From assembly GCA_943787295.1 (NCBI GenBank), contig CALSLW010000002.1:338189-402188 (forward strand): a stretch of DNA of 64,000 nucleotides. The letters run 5' to 3'. Source of the DNA: an uncultured Flavobacteriaceae bacterium. Its GTDB lineage: Bacteria > Bacteroidota > Bacteroidia > Flavobacteriales > Flavobacteriaceae. The notes beneath the pieces are model-generated. The model was not told the origin of the DNA. It was given only the letters and a program-made list of their open reading frames with translations, and searched no databases. A program made the translations under genes and the position numbers. Below are positions 1-8,745 of this stretch, in pieces (the first letter of the stretch is position 1; every line of letters begins with the position of its first letter).

Positions 1-2
1 GC

Positions 3-488
3 ACAAAATATTTTTGTCAATCTGAAGCAGTGGCCTATTACCTTCAAAAATATGTTGTTTATCGCAAGCGTAAAATTTATGTAGGGGAAAGAAGCCTAAT
101 GGATCTTGAAGCCATGTTTAAAAAGTTTAAAGATGATCGTTTTCTTTTACCCTCTTCAGATATTTTAAAACCGGTTATTCCTAACTTTTTAGACAGTATA
201 GAAATCAGCTGGAAGCGCGCACAAATGTATAAGACAGTAGTGAGTGACCTTTCTGATTTAAGGGATGTTTATTACGACATTTTAGTGTTCTTTAGCCCTT
301 CTGGGATTGAATCATTATTCAAAAACTTTCCAGACTTTGAACAAAATGCCACGCGTATTGCGGTTTACGGAAACACTACCGTAAAAGCAGCCGATAATGC
401 GAATCTTCGCGTCGACATTAAAGCGCCTACTGAAGAAACCCCCTCTATGACCATGGCCATTGAGAAATACATCAAAGAGTTAGCTTAA
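3..488 (+). CDS. hemD: Uroporphyrinogen-III synthase, C-terminal part (cut by window edge)
   Basis: HemD cyclises hydroxymethylbilane to uroporphyrinogen III in haem biosynthesis. The window starts inside the gene: the frame is open from base 3, reading TKYFCQSEAVAYYLQKYVVYRKR, so the GTG at 30 is not a real start. The visible 161 residues match the C-terminal half of Bacteroidota HemD, with FFSPSGIESLF followed by the IAVYGNTT and APTEETPSM segments that sit near the active-site cleft. The stop codon overlaps that of the convergent DUF423 gene through the shared TTAA at 485-488. Assignment is from family resemblance; the N-terminal half is not visible. Confidence 0.85.
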   Translation, partial: TKYFCQSEAVAYYLQKYVVYRKRKIYVGERSLMDLEAMFKKFKDDRFLLPSSDILKPVIPNFLDSIEISWKRAQMYKTVVSDLSDLRDVYYDILVFFSPSGIESLFKNFPDFEQNATRIAVYGNTTVKAADNANLRVDIKAPTEETPSMTMAIEKYIKELA

Positions 489-877
489 GCTAGCATCATT
501 TTCCCGAGTAACACGCTTAAATAAGCCCACGCTCCTAAAAGGAGTAATCCACCTATGGGGGTAATTGGCCCTAAAAAGCTGACACTTAAACCGTGAATAG
601 CTCTAGTAGAAAGCAATAAAATACTTCCTGAAAATAAAAACACCCCTAAGACAAGTAAGAATGCGATGCGCTCTTTCTTTACTTCTTCAACAAAGGGCAA
701 TGCACTTAGAAACAATAAAGCAAGCCCGTGAAAAAGCATATAACGAATCGAAATCATATAGCTTTGTAAAGAGTCTTGAGTAATTTTACCTTCGAGGGCA
801 TGACTGCCCAAAGCTCCTAGAGCCACCCCTAAAAACATAAACACACTCCCAAATAAGGCTGCAGTAAATAATTTCAT
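485..877 (-). CDS. DUF423 family small membrane protein
   Basis: A 130-residue, very hydrophobic protein with about four transmembrane segments. It matches the DUF423 (YwdK-like) family: N-terminal FGSVFMFLGVALGALGSHAL, a central RYMLFHGLALL segment and the late PITPIGGLLLLGAWAYL. The biochemical function of this family is unknown. The start is taken as the ATG at 877; the upstream TTG at 895 would place the start inside the -7 box TATATTTG (893-900). The gene is convergent with hemD and divergent from the Lrp-type regulator, with a short shared control region. Confidence 0.8.
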   Translation of the reverse strand: MKLFTAALFGSVFMFLGVALGALGSHALEGKITQDSLQSYMISIRYMLFHGLALLFLSALPFVEEVKKERIAFLLVLGVFLFSGSILLLSTRAIHGLSVSFLGPITPIGGLLLLGAWAYLSVLLGKMMLA

Positions 878-892
878 TGAATCTATTTTATA

Positions 893-900
893 CAAATATA
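893..900 (-). promoter_or_regulatory. Bacteroidota -7 promoter box for the DUF423 gene
   Basis: TATATTTG on the minus strand fits the TAnnTTTG consensus and ends 15 bases before the ATG. A TTTT rather than TTTG stands at the expected -33 distance. Transcription would start only a few bases upstream of the start codon. Confidence 0.5.
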
Positions 901-910
901 GGGGAATAGA

Positions 911-962
911 TTACAGTATAAAAAAATTAATAAAATCAACTAATTTTATATTTTTGCTGTAA
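911..962. promoter_or_regulatory. Divergent control region with a spaced inverted repeat
   Basis: Between the DUF423 gene and the Lrp-type gene, TTACAG (911-916, preceded by GA) is mirrored by CTGTAA (957-962, followed by ATC). The intervening DNA is almost pure A/T. The plus-strand -7 box TATTTTTG (949-956) for the regulator lies inside the repeat, just before its right arm. This geometry suits autoregulation by the Lrp/AsnC protein encoded next door; that is inference. Confidence 0.4.
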
Positions 963-976
963 ATCATCAAGAATAA

Positions 977-1444
977 ATGAAAAATAACGAGATAATTCAA
1001 ATCGACGGAATTGACAAAATCTTACTCAACGAATTGATGAAAGACGCTAGAATATCGATCAACTTATTGTCAAAACAAGTAGGAATTTCTGGTGCTGCGG
1101 TCCATCAACGTTTAAAAAAGCTAGAGAAATCTGGATTGATTCAAGGTTCTCAAATCACCATCAACCCAAAAAGATTAGGCTACACCACTCTCGCTTTTGT
1201 TGGAATTTATCTCGATAAAGCCATGAGTAATACTTCCGCGGTAGCGCAATTAAAAAAAATCAATGAGGTCTTAGAATGCCATTACACTACAGGTGACTGG
1301 AGTGTTCTTGTCAAAATTTTATGTAAAGACAACGAGCACTTAATGAACCTCTTAAACAATCAAATTCAGAAGATAGAAGGCATTTCCAGAACCGAAACTT
1401 TTATCTCTTTGGATCAACAAATCGCTCGACAAATCAAAGTCTAA
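977..1444 (+). CDS. Lrp/AsnC family transcriptional regulator
   Basis: A 155-residue protein of the usual Lrp/AsnC size. Residues 10-60 form the N-terminal winged helix-turn-helix (DKILLNELMKDARIS, then the recognition region VGISGAAVHQRLKKLEKSGLI). The rest is the RAM/AsnC ligand-binding domain, with a GDWSVLVKI segment. Such proteins are octameric regulators that sense amino acids or related metabolites; the effector cannot be read from the sequence. The gene is divergent from DUF423 and convergent with the zinc peptidase gene, sharing CTAA at 1441-1444 so that the two stop codons overlap. Confidence 0.9.
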   Translation: MKNNEIIQIDGIDKILLNELMKDARISINLLSKQVGISGAAVHQRLKKLEKSGLIQGSQITINPKRLGYTTLAFVGIYLDKAMSNTSAVAQLKKINEVLECHYTTGDWSVLVKILCKDNEHLMNLLNNQIQKIEGISRTETFISLDQQIARQIKV

Positions 1445-2133
1445 TCGCGGCTGTTCCCCATCACACGCAACACAAAATACATTAGAGTCGCAAGCGATCC
1501 TAATGCAGCAACTACATAAGTTCTTGCCGCCCATTTTAAAGCGTCTTCTGCACCAGCTAATTCTTGCTGGCTAACCATATTTTTACGCTTTAGCCATGCA
1601 ATTGCTCGATTACTAGCATCGTATTCTACTGGCAGGGTAATAAAGCTAAACAAGGTTCCCATCCCAAATAGAACAACTCCTACCATGGCGATCGTCTGGC
1701 CAAAGGCGGTGCCCTGTGCCATAAAAAGCCCCACAAAAATCATATACATAGAAAAGTTTGATGCCACACTCACCATAGGAACTAAAGTAGAGCGCATTTG
1801 CAACCACTCATAGCCAATATTGTGCTGTACAGCATGTCCACATTCATGAGCGGCAACTGCAGCAGCAGATGCATTGCGCTGGGAATACACCCCCTCACTT
1901 AGATTAACGGTCTTCGTTTTTGGGTTGTAATGATCGGTTAACATCCCAGGCGTTGAAACAACTTTTACATCGCGTATCCCGTGGTCAGTCAGCATTTGCT
2001 CTGCAATCTCTTTCCCTGAAAGACCATTGCGCAATGCTACCTTTGAATATTTTTTAAATTTTCGTTTAAGCGTACTGCTAACAATAGAACTTACAATACC
2101 AAAAACAACTAAAACTAGATAATATCCTATCAT
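1441..2133 (-). CDS. Zinc-dependent membrane peptidase (YugP-like)
   Basis: A 230-residue membrane protein of the PF04298 (Zn_peptidase_2, YugP-like) family. The N-terminus is a membrane anchor, followed by a soluble stretch and the metal-binding helix AAVAAHECGHAVQH (an HExxH variant, HECGH, near residue 96). Further transmembrane segments and the EYDAS motif carrying a likely third zinc ligand follow. Family members are membrane metalloproteases whose substrates are largely unknown. It is the last gene of a minus-strand run leuS-SemiSWEET-peptidase with 11 bases to its upstream neighbour, so co-transcription is likely. Confidence 0.85.
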   Translation of the reverse strand: MIGYYLVLVVFGIVSSIVSSTLKRKFKKYSKVALRNGLSGKEIAEQMLTDHGIRDVKVVSTPGMLTDHYNPKTKTVNLSEGVYSQRNASAAAVAAHECGHAVQHNIGYEWLQMRSTLVPMVSVASNFSMYMIFVGLFMAQGTAFGQTIAMVGVVLFGMGTLFSFITLPVEYDASNRAIAWLKRKNMVSQQELAGAEDALKWAARTYVVAALGSLATLMYFVLRVMGNSRD

Positions 2134-2144
2134 GAATTAAAATT

Positions 2145-2396
2145 TTATTTGTGCTTTATTTTAAAGTATATAATCATTATCAAAAGTGATGCCGTGATAC
2201 AATTAGCTAAAATCATCGGCTTACTTTCAATAAAAAAGCCATAAATCCCCCATAAGGAAACCCCGGTAAACATAATTAAATACATCGTTAAAGAGACCCC
2301 GTCTGCCGATTTTGTCTTCCATATTTTATAGGCTTGCGGAACAAATGCCGCAGTTGTCAAAATGGCAGCCATATAACCTATCAACTCTACATACAT
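2145..2396 (-). CDS. SemiSWEET-type (PQ-loop) transporter
   Basis: An 83-residue protein with three transmembrane helices, the size of bacterial SemiSWEET half-transporters that dimerise to move sugars. The signature proline-glutamine pair is in TTAAFVPQAYKIWKT, followed by SADGVSL, a typical PQ-loop continuation. Its ATG overlaps the leuS stop codon by one base (TAATG at 2394-2398), suggesting translational coupling. The substrate cannot be deduced. Confidence 0.85.
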   Translation of the reverse strand: MYVELIGYMAAILTTAAFVPQAYKIWKTKSADGVSLTMYLIMFTGVSLWGIYGFFIESKPMILANCITASLLIMIIYFKIKHK

Positions 2397-5212
2397 TATC
2401 CTACAATATTGATGATTTTTCCTGGTACAACGATTACTTTTTTAGGCGTTCTCCCCTGTAATTGTTTTTGTGTTTGCTCATCTTCAAGGATGATTTGCTC
2501 AATCTCTTTTGGACTTAAGTCCAAAGATAGCTCACGTGTAAAGCGCATTTTTCCATTAAAGGAAACCGGATAGTTCTTCGTGCTTTCTACTAAATACTTT
2601 TCTTCAAAAACGGGGTATTCAACTTGTGAAATAGACTCTTTATGCCCTAGAAGCGCCCATAACTCTTCGGTGATATGTGATGCAAATGGCGATAATAAAA
2701 TCGTCAAAGGTTCTAAGACTGCCCTTTGGTTACATTTTTGTGCGGTGAGTTCATTGACACAAATCATAAATGCACTGATACAGGTATTGAAAGAGAATTG
2801 CTCGATGTCTTCGGTAACCTTTTTAATTGTTTGATGTAAACTCTTTAATGATTCTGCAGAAGGGGCATCATCACTCACATAAAAAGTTTCATCATTGTGA
2901 AACAAACGCCAGGTCTTTTTCAAAAACGAATGCACCCCAGAGATACCCGCAGTGTTCCATGGTTTAGCCTGTTCAATAGGACCTAGAAACATTTCGTACA
3001 TGCGTAAAGTATCCGCCCCATAATCCTCACAAATTTGATCTGGATTGACCACATTATATTTCGATTTTGACATCTTTTCTACCTCGCGACCTACTTTATA
3101 CACGCCCTCTTCTAACACAAAAGTAGCCTCAGCAAACTGAGGCTGCCATTGCTTTACCGCTTCGCAATCCAACTCGTCTGATAGATTTACTAAAGCAATG
3201 TCCACGCGAATCGGTTCTACTTCCTGCCCTTCAATCAAACCTTTAGAAAGGTATTCTTGTGATCCTTTCTTTCTGTACATAAAAGCAGAAGAGCCTAGAA
3301 TCATCCCTTGATTAATCAACTTTTTCGCATATTCATCTACTGGGAGATGGCCCAGATCAAATAAGAATTTTTGCCAAAAACGAGAATACAACAAATGTCC
3401 CGTTGCATGTTCACTTCCTCCTAAATAAAGATCCACATCTTGCCAGTAATTTGCCGCTTCTTTTGATACAAAAGCTGTGTCATTTTGCGCGTCCATATAC
3501 CGATAAAAATACCATGAACTTCCCGCCCAACCTGGCATCGTATTCATTTCTAAAGCAAAGATGGTTTTATTATCGATAAGGTCGTTTGCCACCACCTTTT
3601 CACTCTTTGTATCCCATGCCCAGTGAGTCGCATTCCCTAATGGCGGAGCCCCATCTGCTGTGGGTAAATAATTTTCTACCTTAGGAAGAACTAGGGGCAA
3701 ATGATCCTGGGACAAAGGCACTGGTAAGCCATTTTTATAATACACAGGAATAGGCTCTCCCCAATAACGTTGACGACTAAATATCGCATCGCGCAAACGG
3801 TAGTTTATGGTTCCTTCTCCCGAGCCAGTAGTTTCAAGATGAGCGATAATCGCCTTCATTGCGGCTTTGTATTCCAGACCATTTAGAAAGTCAGAATCTT
3901 GCAATTTTACGCCTCCACTTTTATCTGCATAGGCCTCTTCAGAAATATCTGTATCAGCAAAAATATTCTTAATCGGAATCTCAAAATGCTTCGCAAAGTC
4001 ATAATCTCTTTGGTCCCCACAAGGGACCGCCATAACTGCACCTGTTCCATAGCCTGCTAAAACATAGTCTCCTATCCAGATTGGAACTCGCTCTTGGGTA
4101 AGTGGATGTAAAGCATAGGCACCAGTGAACACTCCACTAATTGTTTTTACATCTGCCATGCGATCGCGTTCAGAACGCTGTGCAGATTTTTCAATATAAG
4201 CCTCAACCGCTTCTTTTTGTTCAGCAGTGGTGATGGTTTTAACCAATTCTAATTCTGGAGCAAGGGTCATAAAAGTCACCCCGTATAATGTATCAGGTCT
4301 AGTGGTAAAAACCTCTAACTGCGCGTCGTGGTTTTCTACTTGAAAACGCACTTTTGCCCCTACAGACTTCCCAATCCAGTTACGCTGCATCTCTTTTAAA
4401 GAATCTGGCCAGTCAATTTTATCTAAACCTTGAAGTAAACGCTCTGCATAAGCACCAATACGCATACTCCACTGTTTCATTTTCTTTTTTGTTACTGCAA
4501 AACCTCCTCTTTCTGAAACTCCGTTTATGATTTCATCATTGGCTAATACCGTGCCTAGCTCTGTACACCAATTCACTTCTGTTTCAGAAATGTAAGTCAA
4601 GCGATAATCTAAGAGAATGGCCTGCTTTTCTTCTTCAGAAAAAGCGCTCCACTGTTCTGCTGTAAATTTTGGCGAAGCTACATCACATTCAACCTGCACT
4701 GAAGTATTTCCCTCTTTTTCAAAAACCGCAATTAACGCTGAAATGGGCTTTGCTTTATCTTCTATTTTGTCGTAATAGGAATCAAATAATTGCAAGAAAA
4801 TCCACTGTGTCCAGCGATAAAAGTCGGGGTTAGACGTTCTCACTTCTCTACTCCAATCAAACGAAAACCCGATGCGATCTAATTGTTCTCTATAGCGATT
4901 AATATTGGTTTTAGTGGTTAATTCTGGGTGCTGCCCTGTTTGAATCGCATACTGTTCTGCAGGCAAGCCAAAGGAATCATAGCCCTGTGGATGTAATACA
5001 TTAAATCCTTTATGACGCTTGTATCGCGCATAGATATCACTGGCGATATACCCTAAAGGATGCCCAACATGCAATCCTGCCCCAGAGGGATAAGGAAACA
5101 TGTCTAACACATAATACTTTGGCTTATCAGAATTATTTTGAACTTGAAAAGTCTTTTTTTCGGCCCAATAAGCTTGCCGCTTTTTTTCGATTTCTAGGAA
5201 GTTGTACCCCAC
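2396..5212 (-). CDS. leuS: Leucyl-tRNA synthetase
   Basis: A class I aminoacyl-tRNA synthetase that attaches leucine to tRNA-Leu. It has 938 residues, typical of Bacteroidota LeuS. The HIGH-type motif is HVGH at residues 48-51 after FPYPSGAGL. The CP1 editing domain follows, with TTRPDTLYGVTFM and a later GYGTGAVMAVP. The KMSKS loop (EKMSKSKYNVV) lies near residue 711, and the anticodon-binding domain is C-terminal. The start is a GTG at 5212; no nearer ATG gives the conserved N-terminus GYNFLEIE. First gene of a minus-strand operon with the SemiSWEET and zinc-peptidase genes. Confidence 0.97.
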   Translation of the reverse strand: MGYNFLEIEKKRQAYWAEKKTFQVQNNSDKPKYYVLDMFPYPSGAGLHVGHPLGYIASDIYARYKRHKGFNVLHPQGYDSFGLPAEQYAIQTGQHPELTTKTNINRYREQLDRIGFSFDWSREVRTSNPDFYRWTQWIFLQLFDSYYDKIEDKAKPISALIAVFEKEGNTSVQVECDVASPKFTAEQWSAFSEEEKQAILLDYRLTYISETEVNWCTELGTVLANDEIINGVSERGGFAVTKKKMKQWSMRIGAYAERLLQGLDKIDWPDSLKEMQRNWIGKSVGAKVRFQVENHDAQLEVFTTRPDTLYGVTFMTLAPELELVKTITTAEQKEAVEAYIEKSAQRSERDRMADVKTISGVFTGAYALHPLTQERVPIWIGDYVLAGYGTGAVMAVPCGDQRDYDFAKHFEIPIKNIFADTDISEEAYADKSGGVKLQDSDFLNGLEYKAAMKAIIAHLETTGSGEGTINYRLRDAIFSRQRYWGEPIPVYYKNGLPVPLSQDHLPLVLPKVENYLPTADGAPPLGNATHWAWDTKSEKVVANDLIDNKTIFALEMNTMPGWAGSSWYFYRYMDAQNDTAFVSKEAANYWQDVDLYLGGSEHATGHLLYSRFWQKFLFDLGHLPVDEYAKKLINQGMILGSSAFMYRKKGSQEYLSKGLIEGQEVEPIRVDIALVNLSDELDCEAVKQWQPQFAEATFVLEEGVYKVGREVEKMSKSKYNVVNPDQICEDYGADTLRMYEMFLGPIEQAKPWNTAGISGVHSFLKKTWRLFHNDETFYVSDDAPSAESLKSLHQTIKKVTEDIEQFSFNTCISAFMICVNELTAQKCNQRAVLEPLTILLSPFASHITEELWALLGHKESISQVEYPVFEEKYLVESTKNYPVSFNGKMRFTRELSLDLSPKEIEQIILEDEQTQKQLQGRTPKKVIVVPGKIINIVG

Positions 5213-5235
5213 AATAATTTAATTTATTAACCCCA

Positions 5236-5243
5236 CAAAAGTA
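5236..5243 (-). promoter_or_regulatory. -7 promoter box for leuS
   Basis: TACTTTTG on the minus strand fits TAnnTTTG and lies 24 bases upstream of the leuS GTG. The -33 element is not clear. Confidence 0.45.
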
Positions 5244-5337
5244 GCGTTAATGCAGGAAAGGAAAAAGTTTATCCTAGGCTAGAATAAAATTTGATCCTTG
5301 TTTTGTAATTTTACCTTCAAACCCATCCATAGATTTG

Positions 5338-6210
5338 ATGAATTCTAAAGACAATTACCAAAAAAGACGTTTGATTTCCTCCTACTTTTCGGTGGTTGTG
5401 AGTATTAGTTTAGTCTTGTTTCTAGTGGGGGTTTTAGGGCTGTTATTACTCAATTCAAAAAAGGTGGCAGACCACTTTAAAGAGCAAATTGCTTTTACCA
5501 TTTATATCAACGATGGTGCAAAACCCATTGAAGTCAAGCAATTGCAAAAAAGTTTAAGTCTTCGAAAAGAAACTAAAACTGCCCATTTTGTCTCAAAAGA
5601 AGATGCTGCACAAAGTCATGCAGAAGCGATCGGGGAGGATTTTATGGAATTTCTAGGGTACAACCCCTTATTGAGTTCTATTGACGTTTATTTTAGATCT
5701 GATTATGTTTCGCCGGCATTTTTAGCCACCTTAAAACAAGACTTTGAAGCAAAACCATATGTTAACGAGGTCTTTTATGATCAACCATTGTTAGAAATTC
5801 TCGATGAAAACATCAAGAAAATTAGTCAGGGAATCATTGCCTTAAGTGGGCTTTTTATTATCATCGCTATTTTATTGATCAATAGTTCTATTCGCTTATC
5901 TGTTTATTCAAAAAGATTGATCATCAAAACTATGCAACTGGTAGGTGCGACAAAACGTTTTATTCGCCGTCCATTTATTTGGCAACATCTAAGACTGGGA
6001 CTATTGGGAGCGATAATTGCTTCTGCTGGCTTAGGTTACTTATTATACGAACTCAACCTTCGTTTTCCAGAGTTAGCGCTTTTAAACAATCCTAAAGAAC
6101 CCACTTTGATTTTTGGGGCTATTTTTAGCATGAGCATTTTGATTACTGGGGCAAGCACCTTTTTTGCCACTCAGCGTTTTCTCAATCTAACCACTGATGC
6201 CGTAAATTAA
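5338..6210 (+). CDS. ftsX: Cell division protein FtsX
   Basis: FtsX is the permease half of FtsEX, which activates peptidoglycan hydrolases at the septum. The 290-residue protein has the FtsX layout: cytoplasmic N-tail, TM1 near residues 18-40, a periplasmic domain (from about 45 to 165), then three C-terminal TM helices. The characteristic LIIKTMQLVGATKRFIRRPF segment lies between TM2 and TM3. The TTG at 5335 is ignored in favour of the ATG at 5338. ftsE is not adjacent, as is common in Flavobacteriaceae. It leads a tight plus-strand operon with DUF3098, uppP and truB. Confidence 0.92.
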   Translation: MNSKDNYQKRRLISSYFSVVVSISLVLFLVGVLGLLLLNSKKVADHFKEQIAFTIYINDGAKPIEVKQLQKSLSLRKETKTAHFVSKEDAAQSHAEAIGEDFMEFLGYNPLLSSIDVYFRSDYVSPAFLATLKQDFEAKPYVNEVFYDQPLLEILDENIKKISQGIIALSGLFIIIAILLINSSIRLSVYSKRLIIKTMQLVGATKRFIRRPFIWQHLRLGLLGAIIASAGLGYLLYELNLRFPELALLNNPKEPTLIFGAIFSMSILITGASTFFATQRFLNLTTDAVN

Positions 6211-6215
6211 TTCCT

Positions 6216-6461
6216 ATGAAAAAAGTTCCATCGACTAAAAAAGAGTTCCTTTTTAAAGAAAAAAATTACCGTATTTTATTGCTCGCCATAGGGGTGATTG
6301 CACTAGGCTTTTTTCTAATGACAGGAGGAGGCAGTGATGATCCTAATGTTTTTAATCCTGCCATTTTTAGCTTTCAACGCATTCGTCTAGCCCCTACGCT
6401 TGTCTTGATTGGATTTGGCATCGCCATGTATTCCATTCTTTTAAATGGGAATAAAAAATGA
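6216..6461 (+). CDS. DUF3098 family membrane protein
   Basis: An 81-residue protein with two transmembrane helices. The N-terminal FLFKEKNYRILLLAIGVIALGFFLM, the short GGGSDDPNVFNP connector and the RIRLAPTLVLIGF second helix identify DUF3098, a Bacteroidota-specific family of unknown function. It sits between ftsX and uppP in a conserved arrangement, which suggests a role in cell-envelope growth. Its stop overlaps the uppP start (ATGA at 6458-6461). Confidence 0.85.
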   Translation: MKKVPSTKKEFLFKEKNYRILLLAIGVIALGFFLMTGGGSDDPNVFNPAIFSFQRIRLAPTLVLIGFGIAMYSILLNGNKK

Positions 6462-7243
6462 GTGAACTTATCGCATTGCTCCTTGGTATTGTTCAAGGCT
6501 TAACAGAATTTTTACCGGTTTCTTCTAGTGGGCATCTAGAACTTGCAAAAGCCTTAACACAGACAGACTTTATGGCTAAAGAAAGCCTTCTTTTCACCAT
6601 TGTACTGCACGCTGCAACTGCATTAAGTACTGTAGTGTTTTTTAGAAAAGACATAGGGTTTATCTTAAAAGAGCTATTGACTTTTAAAGTAAATCCTTCG
6701 TTTTATTTTGCGCTTTATATTCTTCTTTCAATGATCCCTGCCGTTTTTGTTGGTTTGTTTTTAGAAGATTTTATCACCCAATTATTTGAACAAAACATTG
6801 TTTTGGTCGGGGCTATGCTATTATTCACAGGAGTATTATTGTTCTTAGCCGATAGAGCAAAATCCACCACAAAAGACATTAACGCTAGCAATGCAATAGT
6901 AATAGGAATATTACAGGCAATCGCTATTTTACCGGGGATTTCAAGAAGCGGAGCAACAATTGCCACCGCAGTCTTGCTAGGAATTGACAAAGAAAAAGCA
7001 GCTCGCTTTTCTTTTTTAATGGTGGTTCCGCTAATCCTGGGAAGCATGGCAAAAAGTCTTTTAAATGCCGAAACCATTGTGACAGACACTTCTTTACTTC
7101 CAATAATTATTGGCTTTATTGCTGCTTTCTTTACTGGACTTGCGGCCTGTAAATGGATGATTGCTATGGTAAAAAAAGCACAGCTTAAATACTTTAGCTG
7201 GTATTGTTTCACTGTAGGGCTACTCGCATTAATTCTTGCTTAA
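6458..7243 (+). CDS. uppP: Undecaprenyl-diphosphatase
   Basis: UppP (BacA) dephosphorylates undecaprenyl pyrophosphate to recycle the lipid carrier for peptidoglycan and other envelope polymers. The 261-residue integral membrane protein carries both family signatures: QGLTEFLPVSSSGHLEL at residues 14-30 with the catalytic glutamate, and PGISRSGATIATA near residue 158 with the catalytic arginine/serine. It is translationally coupled to the DUF3098 gene and followed after two bases by truB. Confidence 0.96.
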   Translation: MSELIALLLGIVQGLTEFLPVSSSGHLELAKALTQTDFMAKESLLFTIVLHAATALSTVVFFRKDIGFILKELLTFKVNPSFYFALYILLSMIPAVFVGLFLEDFITQLFEQNIVLVGAMLLFTGVLLFLADRAKSTTKDINASNAIVIGILQAIAILPGISRSGATIATAVLLGIDKEKAARFSFLMVVPLILGSMAKSLLNAETIVTDTSLLPIIIGFIAAFFTGLAACKWMIAMVKKAQLKYFSWYCFTVGLLALILA

Positions 7244-7245
7244 AA

Positions 7246-7977
7246 ATGATTTTCACCAAAGAAGCTTTTTTATCTGGTCAGGTTATTCTTATCGATAAAC
7301 CCTTAAACTGGACTTCGTTCCAAGTGGTCAATAAAGTACGCTGGTTAATTAAACAAAATATTGGGGTCAAAAAAATAAAAGTAGGTCATGCAGGGACTTT
7401 AGATCCCTTAGCCACCGGCTTACTCATTCTTTGCTGCGGTAAAATGACCAAAGAAATAGAACGTTTTCAAGGTCAAGAAAAAGAGTACAGCGGGACATTC
7501 TTATTGGGGTCGACTACTCCCTCTTATGATTTAGAGACCGAGATAGATCAAACTTTCTCCTTTGATCATATAGAGGCAGCTTTAATCGAGAAAACGAAAG
7601 CAAAATTTATCGGCGATATTGATCAATTTCCCCCTGTTTTTTCGGCTTTAAAAAAAGATGGAAAACGACTGTATGAATATGCCCGTCAAGGAGAGAAAGT
7701 CGACATTCCTAGCCGCAAAGTGAACATCAGTAACTTTTCTATAGATACTAGCGCATTCCCGGCATTAACATTTAATGTAAGTTGCAGTAAAGGGACTTAT
7801 ATTCGTTCTCTTGCGCATGATTTTGGGGCAGCCCTCAACAGCGGCGCTCACTTAACTTCTTTGTGCAGAGAACGCATAGGAGACTTTCACCTAAATCAAG
7901 CCATGAGTATCGAAACATTTGAAACTCAAATCGCCAAAGCCTTCCCAGACAAAAATCCATCAAGCGATTTACTCTAA
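7246..7977 (+). CDS. truB: tRNA pseudouridine-55 synthase
   Basis: TruB converts U55 in the T-loop of tRNAs to pseudouridine. The ATG at 7246 gives 243 residues and places the conserved ILIDKPLNWTSFQVVNKVR segment at the N-terminus; the longer frame opening at 7204 overlaps uppP. The catalytic aspartate is Asp53 in GHAGTLDPLATGLL. Later motifs include the QFPPVFSALKKDGKRLYEYAR segment and CSKGTYIRSLAHDFG. Last gene of the ftsX-DUF3098-uppP-truB run. Confidence 0.96.
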   Translation: MIFTKEAFLSGQVILIDKPLNWTSFQVVNKVRWLIKQNIGVKKIKVGHAGTLDPLATGLLILCCGKMTKEIERFQGQEKEYSGTFLLGSTTPSYDLETEIDQTFSFDHIEAALIEKTKAKFIGDIDQFPPVFSALKKDGKRLYEYARQGEKVDIPSRKVNISNFSIDTSAFPALTFNVSCSKGTYIRSLAHDFGAALNSGAHLTSLCRERIGDFHLNQAMSIETFETQIAKAFPDKNPSSDLL

Positions 7978-8003
7978 GGCTAGAACCTTCTGTGTTTATT
8001 GTT

Positions 8004-8011
8004 TATATTTG
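8004..8011 (+). promoter_or_regulatory. -7 promoter box for pyrH-frr
   Basis: TATATTTG matches TAnnTTTG 16 bases upstream of the pyrH ATG, in the 50-base gap after truB. A -33 TTTG is not evident. Confidence 0.45.
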
Positions 8012-8027
8012 TGGGAACTAATAGGCT

Positions 8028-8735
8028 ATGAAATACCAGCGAATACTACTCAAACTTAGCGGAGAAGCGCTTATGGGCGTAAATTCTTATGGAATTGATC
8101 CAAAAAGAATTAAAGAATACGCTCAAGAAATTAAACAACTACACCTAAAAGGGGTTGAAATCGCTATCGTTATAGGGGGAGGGAATATCTTCCGTGGGAT
8201 GGCAGGTTCAAACGACGGTGTAGACCGGGTTCAAGCAGATTATATGGGTATGCTTGCTACAGTAATGAACGGACTTGCTTTGCAAAGTGCGTTAGAAAAC
8301 GAAGAAGTTCCCACTAGACTTCAAACCGCCCTAAAGATTGAAGCAGTTGCTGAACCTTATATCAAAAGAAAAGCCGTTCGACATTTAGAAAAAAATAGAG
8401 TAGTCATTTTTAGCGCAGGAACTGGAAACCCTTTTTTCACCACAGATTCTGCTGCAGTATTACGTGCGATTGAAATCAACGCCGATGTCATTCTTAAAGG
8501 AACCCGTGTAGATGGTATTTACACAGAAGATCCAGAGAAAAACAAAGCAGCCATCAAATTTGACACCCTTTCTTTTGAAGAAGTGTTAAAACGCGGATTA
8601 AAGGTTATGGACACCACTGCCTTTACCCTAAGTCAAGAAAATAAATTACCCATTATTGTATTTGATATGAACACCCAGGGCAACCTTAGCAAGGTAGTTA
8701 ATGGAGAAAATATCGGTACACGTGTGGATCTCTAA
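8028..8735 (+). CDS. pyrH: Uridylate kinase (UMP kinase)
   Basis: PyrH phosphorylates UMP to UDP in pyrimidine nucleotide synthesis. The 235-residue protein shows the amino-acid-kinase fold signatures: [11 protein letters not shown] at the N-terminus, [27 protein letters not shown] and the [20 protein letters not shown] segment. It is followed by frr, the usual pyrH-frr pair. Confidence 0.97.
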   Translation: MKYQRILLKLSGEALMGVNSYGIDPKRIKEYAQEIKQLHLKGVEIAIVIGGGNIFRGMAGSNDGVDRVQADYMGMLATVMNGLALQSALENEEVPTRLQTALKIEAVAEPYIKRKAVRHLEKNRVVIFSAGTGNPFFTTDSAAVLRAIEINADVILKGTRVDGIYTEDPEKNKAAIKFDTLSFEEVLKRGLKVMDTTAFTLSQENKLPIIVFDMNTQGNLSKVVNGENIGTRVDL

Positions 8736-8745
8736 TTGCAAGACA

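Noticed and set aside
6715-7212. 165-codon minus-strand ORF inside uppP
   Set aside because: Antisense shadow of a confidently identified gene.
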